Assembly (NCBI RefSeq): GCF_001273755.1
Contig: NZ_LGYA01000001.1
Location: 1,260,857-1,324,856, forward strand
Reading direction: 5' to 3'
Length of the DNA: 64,000 nucleotides
DNA from: Peribacillus butanolivorans
Lineage (GTDB): Bacteria; Bacillota; Bacilli; Bacillales; DSM-1321
This document shows positions 25,269 through 35,561 of this stretch, in pieces. Below the pieces are notes generated by a model, which worked only from the letters and a program-made list of their open reading frames with translations, did not search any database and was not told where the DNA came from. Position numbers and translations under genes: made by a program. Position 1 is the first letter of the stretch; each line of letters begins with the position of its first letter.

Positions 25269-27947
25269 ATGGAGTTCAAGGAAATGAATAAGCAAGAAAT
25301 GGAGAGAGCGCTTCAAACAAACGTTACACACGGTTTGGACGATGATGAAGTAAAGGACAGGCTGCATAAGCATGGTTTTAACGAATTAAAAGAAGGAGAA
25401 AAACAGTCAGCTATCCTTTTATTTTTCGCACAATTTAAAGATTTTATGGTCATTGTTTTACTTGCGGCGACCTTGGTCTCCGGTATTCTGGGTGAGTATA
25501 TCGATGCGATTGCCATCATGGCGATTGTTTTTTTGAATGGAGTGCTAGGCTTTTTTCAAGAACGAAAGGCCGAAAAATCTTTGGATGCCCTGAAGGAAAT
25601 GTCAGCGCCACAAGTTCATGTTCTTAGGAATGGTCACTGGCTGAAGATTCCATCTAGAGAAGTCGTAGTGGGGGATATCTTGAAATTTTCGAGCGGGGAT
25701 AGAATTGGCGCCGATTTACGGATTGTTGATAATTCAAGCCTTGAGATTGAAGAGTCGGCACTTACCGGTGAGTCGCTCCCGGCTGTTAAATGTTCTGATC
25801 CGATAATTAATGAGTTAGAAGGTATTGGTGATCAGGAAAATATGGCTTTTATGGGAACCATGGTTACAAGAGGGAATGGAGTCGGTATTGTTGTCGCTAC
25901 AGGCATGAATACTGCGATGGGGAAGATTGCCGACTTGCTTCAGACAGCTGAAACAAAAGAAACACCTTTACAGCGCCGTTTAGAGCAGCTTGGTAAAATT
26001 TTAATCGTCACGGCGTTGATATTAACGGTGATCGTCGTACTGACTGGAGTCATTCAAGGACATGATCTCTATACAATGTTTTTAGCAGGCGTTTCTTTAG
26101 CAGTTGCGGCGATTCCGGAAGGATTGCCAGCAATTGTGACTGTAGCCTTGTCGTTAGGCGTTCAGCGTATGATCAAGCAAAAAGCGATCGTACGTAAGCT
26201 TCCAGCGGTCGAAACGCTTGGTTGCGCAACAGTGATTTGCTCAGATAAAACAGGTACACTGACGCAAAACAAAATGACGGTGACTAAAATTTGGAGTGGA
26301 GGTAAAACCTGGGATGTCAGTGGGACTGGATATAATCCGATTGGGGAGTTTTCATTAGGTGGAGTTTCCGTTGCTCCGAAAAACCACAAAGCTTTGCTTC
26401 AAATGATGACATTTGGACTGCTCTGTAACAAAGCTGAACTAAACGAGAAAGGAAAACAATATGTCCTTGATGGAGATCCGACAGAAGGGGCGATGTTGGT
26501 TGCCGCAATGAAGGCAGGTTTGACAAGGGAATACTTATCTAATCGGTTCACGATAGTGAAGGAGTTTCCATTTGACTCGGGCCGGAAAATGATGAGCGTT
26601 ATAGTGAAGGATGATAAAGAGAATCATTTCGTCATCGTAAAAGGGGCCCCTGATGTATTGCTCGCCCAGTGCGACACGATTCTATGGGAAGGGAAGTCGG
26701 GCCCGCTGAATCGGGAAAGTAAGGAAAGAGTTCAACAAGACATGAGCGAGTTAGCTTCACAGGCACTGCGGATGATTGCCGTTGGTTATAAGCCCCTTTC
26801 GAAAGGAACAATTCTGCTCCATGAAACAGAAGCTGAGCGCAATTTGACCTTCATGGGACTGCAGGGCATGATTGACCCTCCGCGTCCAGAGGTGAAGCAG
26901 GCGGTTAAAGAGTGCCGTGATGCGGGAATCAAAACCGTCATGATCACTGGTGACCATGTAATAACCGCAAAGGCGATAGCTAAAGAACTTGGTATTTTAA
27001 AAGGGAAAGACCTCGTACTAGAAGGCAGACAATTATCAGATATGGAAGTAGGAGAGCTTGAGGAAATAGTAGAAAATGTTTCGGTGTTTGCTCGCGTTTC
27101 CCCGGAACATAAGCTAAAAATCGTAAAGGCATTGCAAAATAAAGGACATGTAGTAGCGATGACAGGTGATGGAGTCAATGATGCACCAGCAATAAAATCA
27201 GCGGATATTGGTATATCTATGGGAATCACCGGGACAGATGTTGCCAAAGAGGCTTCCTCCTTGATATTGGTTGATGATAATTTTGCAACAATAAAATCAG
27301 CCATTAAAGAAGGCAGAAATATCTATGAAAATATCCGAAAGTTTATTCGTTATTTGCTAGCATCCAATGTTGGAGAGATTTTGGTTATGTTTTTTGCGAT
27401 GCTATGCGGCTTGCCTTTACCATTAATCCCGATCCAAATTCTATTCGTGAACCTCGTTACGGACGGTCTTCCTGCGATGGCTTTGGGGCTTGATGCGCCA
27501 GAAGACGATGTGATGAAGAGAAATCCTAGAAATGCAAATGAAGGTGTATTCGGCAGAGGACTTGGATGGAAAATTATCTCTCGTGGTTTTCTAATTGGAA
27601 TTTCAACACTGATAGCGTTTTACGTGGTATATCGAGCGAACCCTGATAATCTGACTTATGCACAAACGATCGCATTTGCTACCCTTGTTCTTGCTCAACT
27701 AATCCACGTTTTCGATTGTAGAAGTGAACGATCAATCTTTTCGAGAAATCCATTTGGTAATCTATATTTAGTGGGAGCTGTGCTGTCTTCCCTTTTGTTA
27801 ATGCTCGCCGTCATGTATGTTCAGCCCTTGCAAGCGATATTCCATACCGTTCCGATTTCGGGGAGGGATTGGCTTTTAGTATTAGGAATGTCGTCCATCC
27901 CAACTTTTTTACTAGCAGGAACTTTTTTAGCAAGAAAAGCACAATGA
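25269..27947 (+). CDS. yloB: Calcium-transporting P-type ATPase (PacL/SERCA-like, YloB)
   Basis: An 892-residue P2A-type ATPase. It has an N-terminal cation-ATPase domain, membrane helices with AAIPEGLPAIVTVALSLG (Ca2+-site helix 4), the phosphorylation loop CSDKTGTLTQNKM, KGAPDVL in the nucleotide domain, MITGDH, MTGDGVNDAPAIK, and ten predicted membrane segments. The close B. subtilis relative YloB is linked to Ca2+ handling in sporulation. An in-frame TTG sits at 25266, but ATG 25269 fits homology (MEFKEMN). AAAGGG is about 14 bases upstream, so the ribosome site is weak. Confidence 0.95.
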   Translation: MEFKEMNKQEMERALQTNVTHGLDDDEVKDRLHKHGFNELKEGEKQSAILLFFAQFKDFMVIVLLAATLVSGILGEYIDAIAIMAIVFLNGVLGFFQERKAEKSLDALKEMSAPQVHVLRNGHWLKIPSREVVVGDILKFSSGDRIGADLRIVDNSSLEIEESALTGESLPAVKCSDPIINELEGIGDQENMAFMGTMVTRGNGVGIVVATGMNTAMGKIADLLQTAETKETPLQRRLEQLGKILIVTALILTVIVVLTGVIQGHDLYTMFLAGVSLAVAAIPEGLPAIVTVALSLGVQRMIKQKAIVRKLPAVETLGCATVICSDKTGTLTQNKMTVTKIWSGGKTWDVSGTGYNPIGEFSLGGVSVAPKNHKALLQMMTFGLLCNKAELNEKGKQYVLDGDPTEGAMLVAAMKAGLTREYLSNRFTIVKEFPFDSGRKMMSVIVKDDKENHFVIVKGAPDVLLAQCDTILWEGKSGPLNRESKERVQQDMSELASQALRMIAVGYKPLSKGTILLHETEAERNLTFMGLQGMIDPPRPEVKQAVKECRDAGIKTVMITGDHVITAKAIAKELGILKGKDLVLEGRQLSDMEVGELEEIVENVSVFARVSPEHKLKIVKALQNKGHVVAMTGDGVNDAPAIKSADIGISMGITGTDVAKEASSLILVDDNFATIKSAIKEGRNIYENIRKFIRYLLASNVGEILVMFFAMLCGLPLPLIPIQILFVNLVTDGLPAMALGLDAPEDDVMKRNPRNANEGVFGRGLGWKIISRGFLIGISTLIAFYVVYRANPDNLTYAQTIAFATLVLAQLIHVFDCRSERSIFSRNPFGNLYLVGAVLSSLLLMLAVMYVQPLQAIFHTVPISGRDWLLVLGMSSIPTFLLAGTFLARKAQ

Positions 27948-27964
27948 AATATGATATAATCTTT

Positions 27965-27999
27965 AAGGTGGTAGAGTCTTGCTCTATTACCTTTTTATT
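27965..27999 (+). terminator. Terminator after the Ca2+ ATPase gene
   Basis: AAGGTGGTAGAG (27965-27976) pairs with CTCTATTACCTT (27982-27993), with one G-U pair, followed by a T-rich run. Confidence 0.9.
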
Positions 28000-28101
28000 T
28001 TTATAGCCTTTTATTTATAAGCTCAAGCGTTCGTGCTGAAGCTGATATATAATTAATGTAAACGCCAAGTTACTACATTATGCTTGATAGGAAGTGAAGC
28101 C

Positions 28102-28977
28102 ATGGTTACCAGTATGACGGGCTATGGAAGAGAAGAAGCAGCAAACGAACAGGTCAAGATTTTTGCCGAAATCAAGACGGTGAACCATCGTTTTTGTGAA
28201 TATACGATTCGAATGCCGCGCCAACTTTTGGTTTTGGAAGAAAAAGTGAAGAAAAAGGCGAATCAATACATAAGAAGGGGACGGGTGGAAATCTTCATTA
28301 CAGTAGAAGGTGATAGCCTAGTTTCCAAAAAGGTCAAGATCGATTGGGATCTTGCTGATCAGTATGTGAGTTTGATGGATAAGGTTAAAGGGAAATACAA
28401 CCTGGAAAGTTCCGTTACATTACAGGATATGCTACAACTTGAATCAATTTTCGTGACGGAAGAAGTACCGATTGTTCCCACTGATTTGGAAGCCTTGCTT
28501 ATGGAGGCTGTTTCGGGGGCATTGGAAAACTTGAAAAAAATGCGGACTCAGGAAGGTCAGGAGCTGGCCCAGGATCTGCAACATCAGCTGAAAAAGTTTG
28601 GTGAGATTGTAGTGGGAGTTAAAAACTATGCGCCTTCAGTTGTCGAGAAATATAAAGCACGGTTGGCAATCAAGCTAGCTGAGTTGACAGAAGGATTGAT
28701 TGAGGATAGCCGTATTGTGACAGAAGCGGCCATTTTTGCTGATAAATGTGATATAAATGAAGAGCTGACGAGACTTGAAAGTCATGTACAGCAATTTTCA
28801 GAAACGCTTACACATGGTGAACCAATCGGTAGAAAACTTGACTTCCTTGTTCAGGAGATGAATCGAGAAGTCAATACAATTGGATCAAAGGCAAATGATT
28901 CGACCATTACTAAAGAAGTGGTTGAAATGAAAAGTCTGCTTGAAAAATTAAAGGAACAGGTTCAAAATATCGAGTAG
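28102..28977 (+). CDS. yloC: YicC/YloC family endoribonuclease
   Basis: A 291-residue protein with the YicC N-terminal signature SMTGYGREEA, KTVNHRFCEYTIRMPRQL, IRRGRVEIFI and a C-terminal DUF1732 block ending GREVNTIGSKANDSTITKEVVEMKS-like. YicC proteins have been shown to act as endoribonucleases in E. coli; the substrate here is unknown. ATG 28102 is chosen over in-frame TTG 28084 because TAGGAAGTGA precedes it and homology starts there. It heads the yloC-remA-gmk-rpoZ group. Confidence 0.93.
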   Translation: MVTSMTGYGREEAANEQVKIFAEIKTVNHRFCEYTIRMPRQLLVLEEKVKKKANQYIRRGRVEIFITVEGDSLVSKKVKIDWDLADQYVSLMDKVKGKYNLESSVTLQDMLQLESIFVTEEVPIVPTDLEALLMEAVSGALENLKKMRTQEGQELAQDLQHQLKKFGEIVVGVKNYAPSVVEKYKARLAIKLAELTEGLIEDSRIVTEAAIFADKCDINEELTRLESHVQQFSETLTHGEPIGRKLDFLVQEMNREVNTIGSKANDSTITKEVVEMKSLLEKLKEQVQNIE

Positions 28978-29031
28978 TCGGTTTATGATGAACCTATCAA
29001 GGTGACAATAGAATATGAATGGGGGACAAAA

Positions 29032-29295
29032 ATGTCAATAAAGCTCATTAATATTGGATTTGGGAATATCGTTTCCGCAAACCGGATCGTATCCATCGTG
29101 AGTCCTGAATCAGCTCCGATTAAAAGGATTATCCAGGATGCTCGAGATCGCGGATCCTTAATAGATGCTACATACGGTAGAAGAACAAGGGCCGTTATTA
29201 TTACAGACAGCGACCATGTTATCTTATCAGCGGTTCAACCAGAAACGGTTGCAGCAAGGCTTCAAGATAGAGATGACAGCGTAGAAGAGGGGTAA
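29032..29295 (+). CDS. remA: RemA, extracellular matrix regulatory protein
   Basis: An 87-residue DUF370 protein, highly conserved ([54 protein letters not shown]). RemA forms rings that bind DNA and activate matrix (biofilm) and osmoprotection genes in B. subtilis. ATG 29032 follows ATGGGGGACA; the in-frame GTG at 29002 is rejected. It is followed by gmk after 10 bases. Confidence 0.96.
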   Translation: MSIKLINIGFGNIVSANRIVSIVSPESAPIKRIIQDARDRGSLIDATYGRRTRAVIITDSDHVILSAVQPETVAARLQDRDDSVEEG

Positions 29296-29299
29296 CTAA

Positions 29300-29920
<621 letters not shown>

Positions 29921-29923
29921 ACT

Positions 29924-30130
29924 ATGTTATATCCATCAATTGATTCCCTATTACTAAAAATCGATTCAAAATACTCACTTGTATCAGTAGCAGCTAAACG
30001 TGCCAGAGAAATGCAAATTAAAGATAATTGCCTCATTAATAAACCAGTTTCTCATAAATCTGTTGGTCGTGCCCTTGAAGAAATTCATACTGGTAAATTG
30101 ACTTACGATAATTCTTACGAGGAAAACTAA
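29924..30130 (+). CDS. rpoZ: RNA polymerase omega subunit
   Basis: A 68-residue omega protein ([48 protein letters not shown]). It helps assemble and stabilise the beta-prime subunit. It follows gmk closely, the usual arrangement, with TTGGAGGCGG as ribosome site. The transcript probably ends at the hairpin at 30156-30240. Confidence 0.95.
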   Translation: MLYPSIDSLLLKIDSKYSLVSVAAKRAREMQIKDNCLINKPVSHKSVGRALEEIHTGKLTYDNSYEEN

Positions 30131-30155
30131 GCGAACACATAAGCTTGACCTATCG

Positions 30156-30240
30156 GGCCTGACACCCTAAAGCAAACAGGATGCGTTACATTTGAAAGTT
30201 GCTTCCTTCCTGCGGCCAAGGTGTCAGGCCTGTTTTTTTT
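30156..30240 (+). terminator. Long-loop hairpin with T run after rpoZ
   Basis: GGCCTGACACC (30156-30166) pairs perfectly with GGTGTCAGGCC (30220-30230), followed by T residues to 30240. The loop is 53 bases and itself contains AGCAA/TTGCT and CAGGA/TCCTG complementarity. The T run supports termination, but the size of the loop is unusual. It may be a structured RNA or a dispersed repeat. Confidence 0.75.
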
Positions 30241-30403
30241 GATTTTTAGAAATGCTCCTTAAGCAGACGGAAAGCATTGAAAAAGCAGGCATAGACATCA
30301 CAATAATGCAAAAATCCATATGTTGCTGCGCATATCAAATGAAATTTCTTCTGTAATCCTTCATAATTAAGAAAAATAGAATATATAGTTAGGGGAAATT
30401 TGC

Positions 30404-31606
30404 ATGCTTATCGATAAAAAAGTTCTTCTTTGTGTCACCGGCGGAATTGCTGTATATAAGGCTGCTGCCCTGACCAGTAAACTCACACAGGCAGGTGCCC
30501 AAGTTAAAGTAATCATGAGTGATTCGGCACGTCAATTTGTGACGCCGCTTACCTTTCAAGCACTTTCGAGACATGATGTTTATACTGATACATTTGATGA
30601 AAAAGATTCTTCAGTTATTGCCCACATTGACCTGGCTGATTGGGCAGATATCATCCTTGTGGCTCCAGCTACGGCAAATGTTATTGGCAAGATAGCCAAT
30701 GGAATCGCAGATGATATGGTCACGACGACAATTTTAGCCACGGAGGCTCCTATTTGGGTGGCACCCGCAATGAATGTCCATATGTACGCACACCCAGCGG
30801 TCCAAAAAAATATAGAGACACTTCGTACGTTCGGGTATCAATTCATTGAACCAGGTGAAGGTTATTTGGCTTGCGGATATGTTGGGAAGGGTAGATTGGA
30901 GGAACCGGAAACGATTGTAAAACGCCTCAATCTATATTTCGGTGAAAGAAAATTACAACCTCTTAAAGGAAAGAAATATTTGATAACTGCTGGACCGACT
31001 CGTGAAGCAATCGATCCGGTTCGTTATGTGACGAATCATTCCAGCGGGAAAATGGGCTATGCCCTTGCTGAGCAGGCAGCTGAGCAGGGGGCTGAGGTGA
31101 CATTGATTACCGGCCCCGTAAGCTTGACACCTCCTTCAAAGGTCAAGGTCATCCATGTGGAATCAGCAGCAGATATGTATGATGCGGTTTTTGAACAATA
31201 TGATACTAGTGATGTCGTGATCATGACGGCCGCAGTGGCAGACTATAAACCGAAATTTTATCATGCTCAGAAAATGAAAAAGCAGCCGGGTGAAAATGTG
31301 ATTGAATTTGAACGGACAAAGGATATCCTTAAGGAACTAGGTGAGAATAAAACCCATCAGATATTGGTAGGGTTTGCAGCGGAAACGAATAATGTTGAAG
31401 AGTATGCAAGAGGGAAATTAGCGAAAAAGAAAGCAGATATGATTGTTGCCAATAATGTTACCGTTGCCGGGGCAGGCTTTGGCACGGACACAAATATTGT
31501 GACGATTTTCAATAAAGATGGACGTGCTACCGACCTTCCTAAAATGAGTAAAGCGGATATAGCCAAAAGCATTCTGTCAGAAGTATCTCGCATGCAAAAG
31601 GAATGA
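30404..31606 (+). CDS. coaBC: Bifunctional phosphopantothenoylcysteine decarboxylase / synthetase
   Basis: A 400-residue two-domain enzyme of coenzyme A synthesis. The N-terminal CoaC flavoprotein half has VTGGIAVYKAAALTSKL, the active-site His region, APAMNVHMY and GYLACGYVGKGR with the lid Cys. The C-terminal CoaB half (from about residue 185) has ITAGPTREAIDPVRYVTNHSSGKMGY and AAVADYKP. ATG 30404 follows AGGGGAAA. It is followed by priA after 6 bases. Confidence 0.96.
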   Translation: MLIDKKVLLCVTGGIAVYKAAALTSKLTQAGAQVKVIMSDSARQFVTPLTFQALSRHDVYTDTFDEKDSSVIAHIDLADWADIILVAPATANVIGKIANGIADDMVTTTILATEAPIWVAPAMNVHMYAHPAVQKNIETLRTFGYQFIEPGEGYLACGYVGKGRLEEPETIVKRLNLYFGERKLQPLKGKKYLITAGPTREAIDPVRYVTNHSSGKMGYALAEQAAEQGAEVTLITGPVSLTPPSKVKVIHVESAADMYDAVFEQYDTSDVVIMTAAVADYKPKFYHAQKMKKQPGENVIEFERTKDILKELGENKTHQILVGFAAETNNVEEYARGKLAKKKADMIVANNVTVAGAGFGTDTNIVTIFNKDGRATDLPKMSKADIAKSILSEVSRMQKE

Positions 31607-31612
31607 TGTCTT

Positions 31613-34024
31613 ATGGATATTGCATCCGTTATTGTGGATGTACCTGCAAAACAAACAGATCGAGAATTTGACTATCGCATCCCTGAAAAATGGAAACAAG
31701 TCATCAAGCCTGGAATGCGCGTCATTGTCCCATTTGGCCCGAGAATGGTACAGGGCTTCGTGACCGGATTAAAATCCAAAAGTGATTTTGCGAAATTACG
31801 CAATATCAAAGAACCAATGGATTTGGAGCCAATTCTAAATGATGAATTGCTTAAGTTGGGTGACTGGTTGACCAAAGAGGCCATGTGTTTTAAAATTTCA
31901 GCGCTTCAGGCAATGCTTCCTGCTGCAATGAAAGCAAAATATGAAAAAGTGATCAATATCATTGAAGATAAAAAGGAGCAACTTCCACCTCTCATTCAAA
32001 AGCTTTTCGGAAAACATGATTCATTATCCTGGAAAGATGTGATTGAAGGTGAGCATGCCTCCCTTTTTCAAAAAGAAGTACAAAACGGCAATTTAGAGCT
32101 AATGTATTATGTGAAAAACCGCCTTAATAAGAAGACGGTCCGTATCATTAAACCGTTACTTTCCCCAGAGGAATTGAAAGAAATGGCTTCTACACTTTCC
32201 GGTAATGCAAAAAAACAACAAGAACTTCTTCAATACTTTATTGAACATCCAGAACCAGTCTCGCTTAAGGAACTACTTGAAATGGTTAATGCCTCAAGCG
32301 GCACGGTAAAGTCCCTTGTATCAAAAGGGGCTTTAGTGGAACTGGATCAGGAAATATACCGCGACCCCTATGAAAATCGTGTGTTTGAAAAATCCAATCC
32401 CTTTACTTTAACGGATGAACAAGCAGCTGCCTTGAAGCCCATTCAGGAGAAAATAAAACATGACGAACATGAAGTTTTCCTTTTATATGGTGTAACAGGA
32501 AGCGGGAAGACTGAAGTGTATTTGCAGGCGATTGCCTCTGTCATGGATAAAGGTAAGGAAGCCATTATGCTGGTTCCCGAAATCTCCTTGACGCCACAAA
32601 CGGTGAAAAGGTTTAAGGAGCGCTTTGGTGAGCAGGTAGCGGTCATGCATAGTGGTTTGTCTGTGGGCGAAAAATATGATGAATGGCGGAAAATCCATCG
32701 AAAAGAAGTAAAAGTAGTGGTAGGGGCCCGTTCAGCCGTATTTGCACCTTTTGAAAACCTGGGCCTAGTCATCATTGATGAGGAGCATGAATCCAGTTAT
32801 AAGCAAGAAGAAACGCCCCGCTATCATGCAAGGGACGTTGCCATTCAAAGAGCGAAATCATATTCATGTCCGGTCATTCTCGGTAGCGCCACTCCGACTC
32901 TTGAATCCTTTGCACGTGCCAAGAAAAACGTCTATCAGTTATTGACTCTTAGTCAGCGGATGAATAAAAATGCGTTGCCGGAAGTGGATATTGTTGATAT
33001 GAGGGAAGAATTAAGGACGGGAAATCGATCGATGTTTTCAGAGCTGCTCTTTACGAAGTTGAAAGACCGGCTTGAAAAGGGGCAACAGGCGGTGTTGATG
33101 CTAAATAAACGAGGACATTCCTCCTTCGTGATGTGTCGAAGCTGTGGATTAGTCATCAACTGTCCAAATTGTGACATTTCACTCACCTATCATCGCTTTA
33201 ATGATATAATGAAATGCCATTATTGTGGATTTGAGGAAGGAATGCCTTCTGATTGCCCTGAATGTGCTAGTGAACATATCCGATTCTTCGGTACAGGTAC
33301 GCAAAAAGTGGAGGAAGAACTTGCAAAAATTCTCCCAGATGCACGAGTAATACGAATGGATGTCGATACAACAAGTAAAAAAGGTTCACATGAGCGGTTG
33401 CTGAATGCCTTTGGTGAGGGGAAGGCTGATATATTACTCGGCACCCAAATGATTGCCAAGGGACTTGATTTTCCCAATATCACTTTAGTTGGAGTCCTTT
33501 CAGCGGACACAATGCTCCATTTGCCCGATTTCCGTTCATCGGAAAAAACGTTCCAACTGCTGACACAAGTAAGTGGAAGAGCGGGACGTCACCAACTCCC
33601 AGGAGAGGTAGTCATTCAAACCTATACGCCTGAGCATTACAGCATCGAGCTTTCAGCTATGCAGGATTATGATTTCTTTTTTGAGCGAGAGATGTATCTC
33701 CGCAGGCAAAGTCATTACCCTCCCTATTATTATGTTGTGCTTATAACTGTTTCACATGAAGACTTAATGAAAACAGTGAGTGTCACGGATAAAATCACCA
33801 ATTATTTAAGTTCACGATTGAATCGGGATTCTATCGTACTCGGTCCTGTTGCTTCGCCCATTAGTCGAATCAACAATAGATATCGCTACCAATGTCTGAT
33901 AAAATACAAACGAGAGCCGGATCTTAATCAGCATTTACGTACACTTTTAGAGCATTATCAAAAAGAAACGGCCCAAAATCATCTGCAGATTTCAATAGAT
34001 TTAAATCCGCAGATTATGATGTAA
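31613..34024 (+). CDS. priA: Primosomal replication-restart helicase PriA
   Basis: An 803-residue SF2 helicase. It has an N-terminal 3'-DNA-binding domain (ASVIVDVPAKQTDREFDYRIP), Walker A GVTGSGKTEVYLQ, DEEHESSYKQEE, GSATPTLES, a zinc domain with eight Cys (CRSCG, CPNCD, CHYCG, CPEC), and motif VSGRAGRH. It reloads the replisome at stalled forks and recruits DnaD/DnaB/DnaC. ATG 31613 lies 6 bases after coaBC. Confidence 0.97.
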   Translation: MDIASVIVDVPAKQTDREFDYRIPEKWKQVIKPGMRVIVPFGPRMVQGFVTGLKSKSDFAKLRNIKEPMDLEPILNDELLKLGDWLTKEAMCFKISALQAMLPAAMKAKYEKVINIIEDKKEQLPPLIQKLFGKHDSLSWKDVIEGEHASLFQKEVQNGNLELMYYVKNRLNKKTVRIIKPLLSPEELKEMASTLSGNAKKQQELLQYFIEHPEPVSLKELLEMVNASSGTVKSLVSKGALVELDQEIYRDPYENRVFEKSNPFTLTDEQAAALKPIQEKIKHDEHEVFLLYGVTGSGKTEVYLQAIASVMDKGKEAIMLVPEISLTPQTVKRFKERFGEQVAVMHSGLSVGEKYDEWRKIHRKEVKVVVGARSAVFAPFENLGLVIIDEEHESSYKQEETPRYHARDVAIQRAKSYSCPVILGSATPTLESFARAKKNVYQLLTLSQRMNKNALPEVDIVDMREELRTGNRSMFSELLFTKLKDRLEKGQQAVLMLNKRGHSSFVMCRSCGLVINCPNCDISLTYHRFNDIMKCHYCGFEEGMPSDCPECASEHIRFFGTGTQKVEEELAKILPDARVIRMDVDTTSKKGSHERLLNAFGEGKADILLGTQMIAKGLDFPNITLVGVLSADTMLHLPDFRSSEKTFQLLTQVSGRAGRHQLPGEVVIQTYTPEHYSIELSAMQDYDFFFEREMYLRRQSHYPPYYYVVLITVSHEDLMKTVSVTDKITNYLSSRLNRDSIVLGPVASPISRINNRYRYQCLIKYKREPDLNQHLRTLLEHYQKETAQNHLQISIDLNPQIMM

Positions 34025-34047
34025 TTGTTTTAGCGTTGGATGATTAC

Positions 34048-34073
34048 CGCGAGCTGTTCTAGCTTGCGTTTTT
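34048..34073 (+). terminator. Terminator after priA
   Basis: CGCGAGCT (34048-34055) pairs with AGCTTGCG (34061-34068), with one G-U pair and a GTTCT loop, then TTTTT. Confidence 0.75.
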
Positions 34074-34119
34074 ATATAGTGAAGTTTTGGTTTTTATATT
34101 TAGGAGGGTACCTTTAATT

Positions 34120-34605
34120 TTGGCTATTTTACCGATTGTCTTGTTTCCTGAAAAAATTTTACAACAAAAATGCGATAAAATAACAAGTTTTGATAAAAAA
34201 TTGGCTAAGCTGTTAAATAACATGTACGAAACGATGGTTGAAGCTGATGGCGTTGGCCTTGCTGCACCTCAGGTTGGCGTGAAAAAGCAAGTCGCGGTCG
34301 TTGAAATAGATGAAGGATCTGGTGTAATCGAACTGATTAATCCAGAAGTGCTAGAAGTGGAAGGCGAACAGACAGCCGTTGAAGGCTGTTTGAGTTTTCC
34401 AAGTATATACGGGGAAGTATCACGCCCATACCGCGTCAAGGTGCGGGCACAGGACCGAAAAGGATCCTTTTTCGAAATAGAAGCGGAGGATTTCCTGGCT
34501 AGAGCTCTCCAGCACGAAATAGATCATTTGCAGGGAGTGTTATTTACAAGTAAGGTTTCACGCTATATTACGGAAGAAGAGTTAGAAAGGTTTGAAGAAG
34601 AATGA
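34120..34605 (+). CDS. def: Peptide deformylase
   Basis: A 161-residue metallo-enzyme removing formyl from initiator Met. The three family motifs are [18 protein letters not shown] (metal Cys) and HEIDHLQG (two metal His and catalytic Glu). The start is TTG 34120, after AGGAGGG with a spacing of about 12; homology starts at [15 protein letters not shown]. The in-frame TTG at 34087 lies upstream of the ribosome site. It overlaps fmt by 4 bases. Confidence 0.96.
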   Translation: MAILPIVLFPEKILQQKCDKITSFDKKLAKLLNNMYETMVEADGVGLAAPQVGVKKQVAVVEIDEGSGVIELINPEVLEVEGEQTAVEGCLSFPSIYGEVSRPYRVKVRAQDRKGSFFEIEAEDFLARALQHEIDHLQGVLFTSKVSRYITEEELERFEEE

Positions 34606-35561
34606 CAAAAATTATTTTTATGGGAACTCCGGACTTTTCAGTACCGGTACTTAAAAGAATCCTTGACGAAGGTTATGACGTGATTGCGGTTGTTACACAG
34701 CCTGACCGTCCAGTGGGTCGCAAAAAGGTGCTAACACCTCCGCCTGTTAAGGTTGAGGCTGAAAAGCAGGGAATTCCCGTTTATCAACCCGAAAAAATCC
34801 GTGAAAAAGAAGATCTAGAAAAAATCATTGCATTGAAACCTGACTTAGTGGTGACGGCTGCTTTCGGACAAATTCTACCGAATGAATTGTTGGAAGCTCC
34901 AAAATACGGATGTATTAATGTACATGCTTCCCTGCTTCCTGAACTACGTGGAGGAGCACCTATCCATTATTCCATATTACAGGGGAAAGAAAAGACAGGA
35001 ATAACTATCATGTATATGGCCGAGAAACTGGATGCTGGGGATATATTAACACAGGCAGAAGTTACCATAGAAGAAGAAGACAATGTCGGCACTCTACATG
35101 ATAAATTAAGCAAGGTCGGTTCTGATTTACTTGCAGAAACATTGCCAAAGCTTATAAATGATGGGTTAAATGCGATTAAGCAAGAAGAAGATAAAGCAAC
35201 TTTCGCACCTAACATTAGGCGGTCGGAGGAAAAAATCGACTGGTCGAAAACAGGGGAAGACATTTATAACCATGTACGTGGCCTGAATCCATGGCCTGTT
35301 GCCTACACACTCTTAAATGAATCCATTTTAAAAATTTGGCAGGCAAACAAGCTTGAACATAACAATCAGGCAGTGCCGGGGACGATTATTGATGTACGTA
35401 ACGATGGTTTCGTCGTTTCGACAGGCAATGAGACGGCTATACTAGTTACGGAACTGCAGCCTTCAGGAAAGAAAAAAATGCCGGCGAAAGATTACTTGCG
35501 CGGAGCCGGGTCGTTCATTAAAGCAGGCATGAAGTTAGGAGAACAGAATGAAGCAAACTAA
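34602..35561 (+). CDS. fmt: Methionyl-tRNA formyltransferase
   Basis: A 319-residue protein. The N-terminal formyltransferase domain has [25 protein letters not shown], and the catalytic [14 protein letters not shown] (Asn-His-Asp triad context) with MDAGD-like [10 protein letters not shown]. The C-terminal OB-type domain binds tRNA. It formylates Met-tRNAi, the modification later removed by Def, whose gene overlaps by 4 bases. Confidence 0.96.
   Translation: MTKIIFMGTPDFSVPVLKRILDEGYDVIAVVTQPDRPVGRKKVLTPPPVKVEAEKQGIPVYQPEKIREKEDLEKIIALKPDLVVTAAFGQILPNELLEAPKYGCINVHASLLPELRGGAPIHYSILQGKEKTGITIMYMAEKLDAGDILTQAEVTIEEEDNVGTLHDKLSKVGSDLLAETLPKLINDGLNAIKQEEDKATFAPNIRRSEEKIDWSKTGEDIYNHVRGLNPWPVAYTLLNESILKIWQANKLEHNNQAVPGTIIDVRNDGFVVSTGNETAILVTELQPSGKKKMPAKDYLRGAGSFIKAGMKLGEQNEAN

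Noticed and set aside
26786-27304. 172-codon open frame on the - strand opposite the Ca2+ ATPase
   Set aside because: It is a shadow of the highly conserved P-type ATPase frame.
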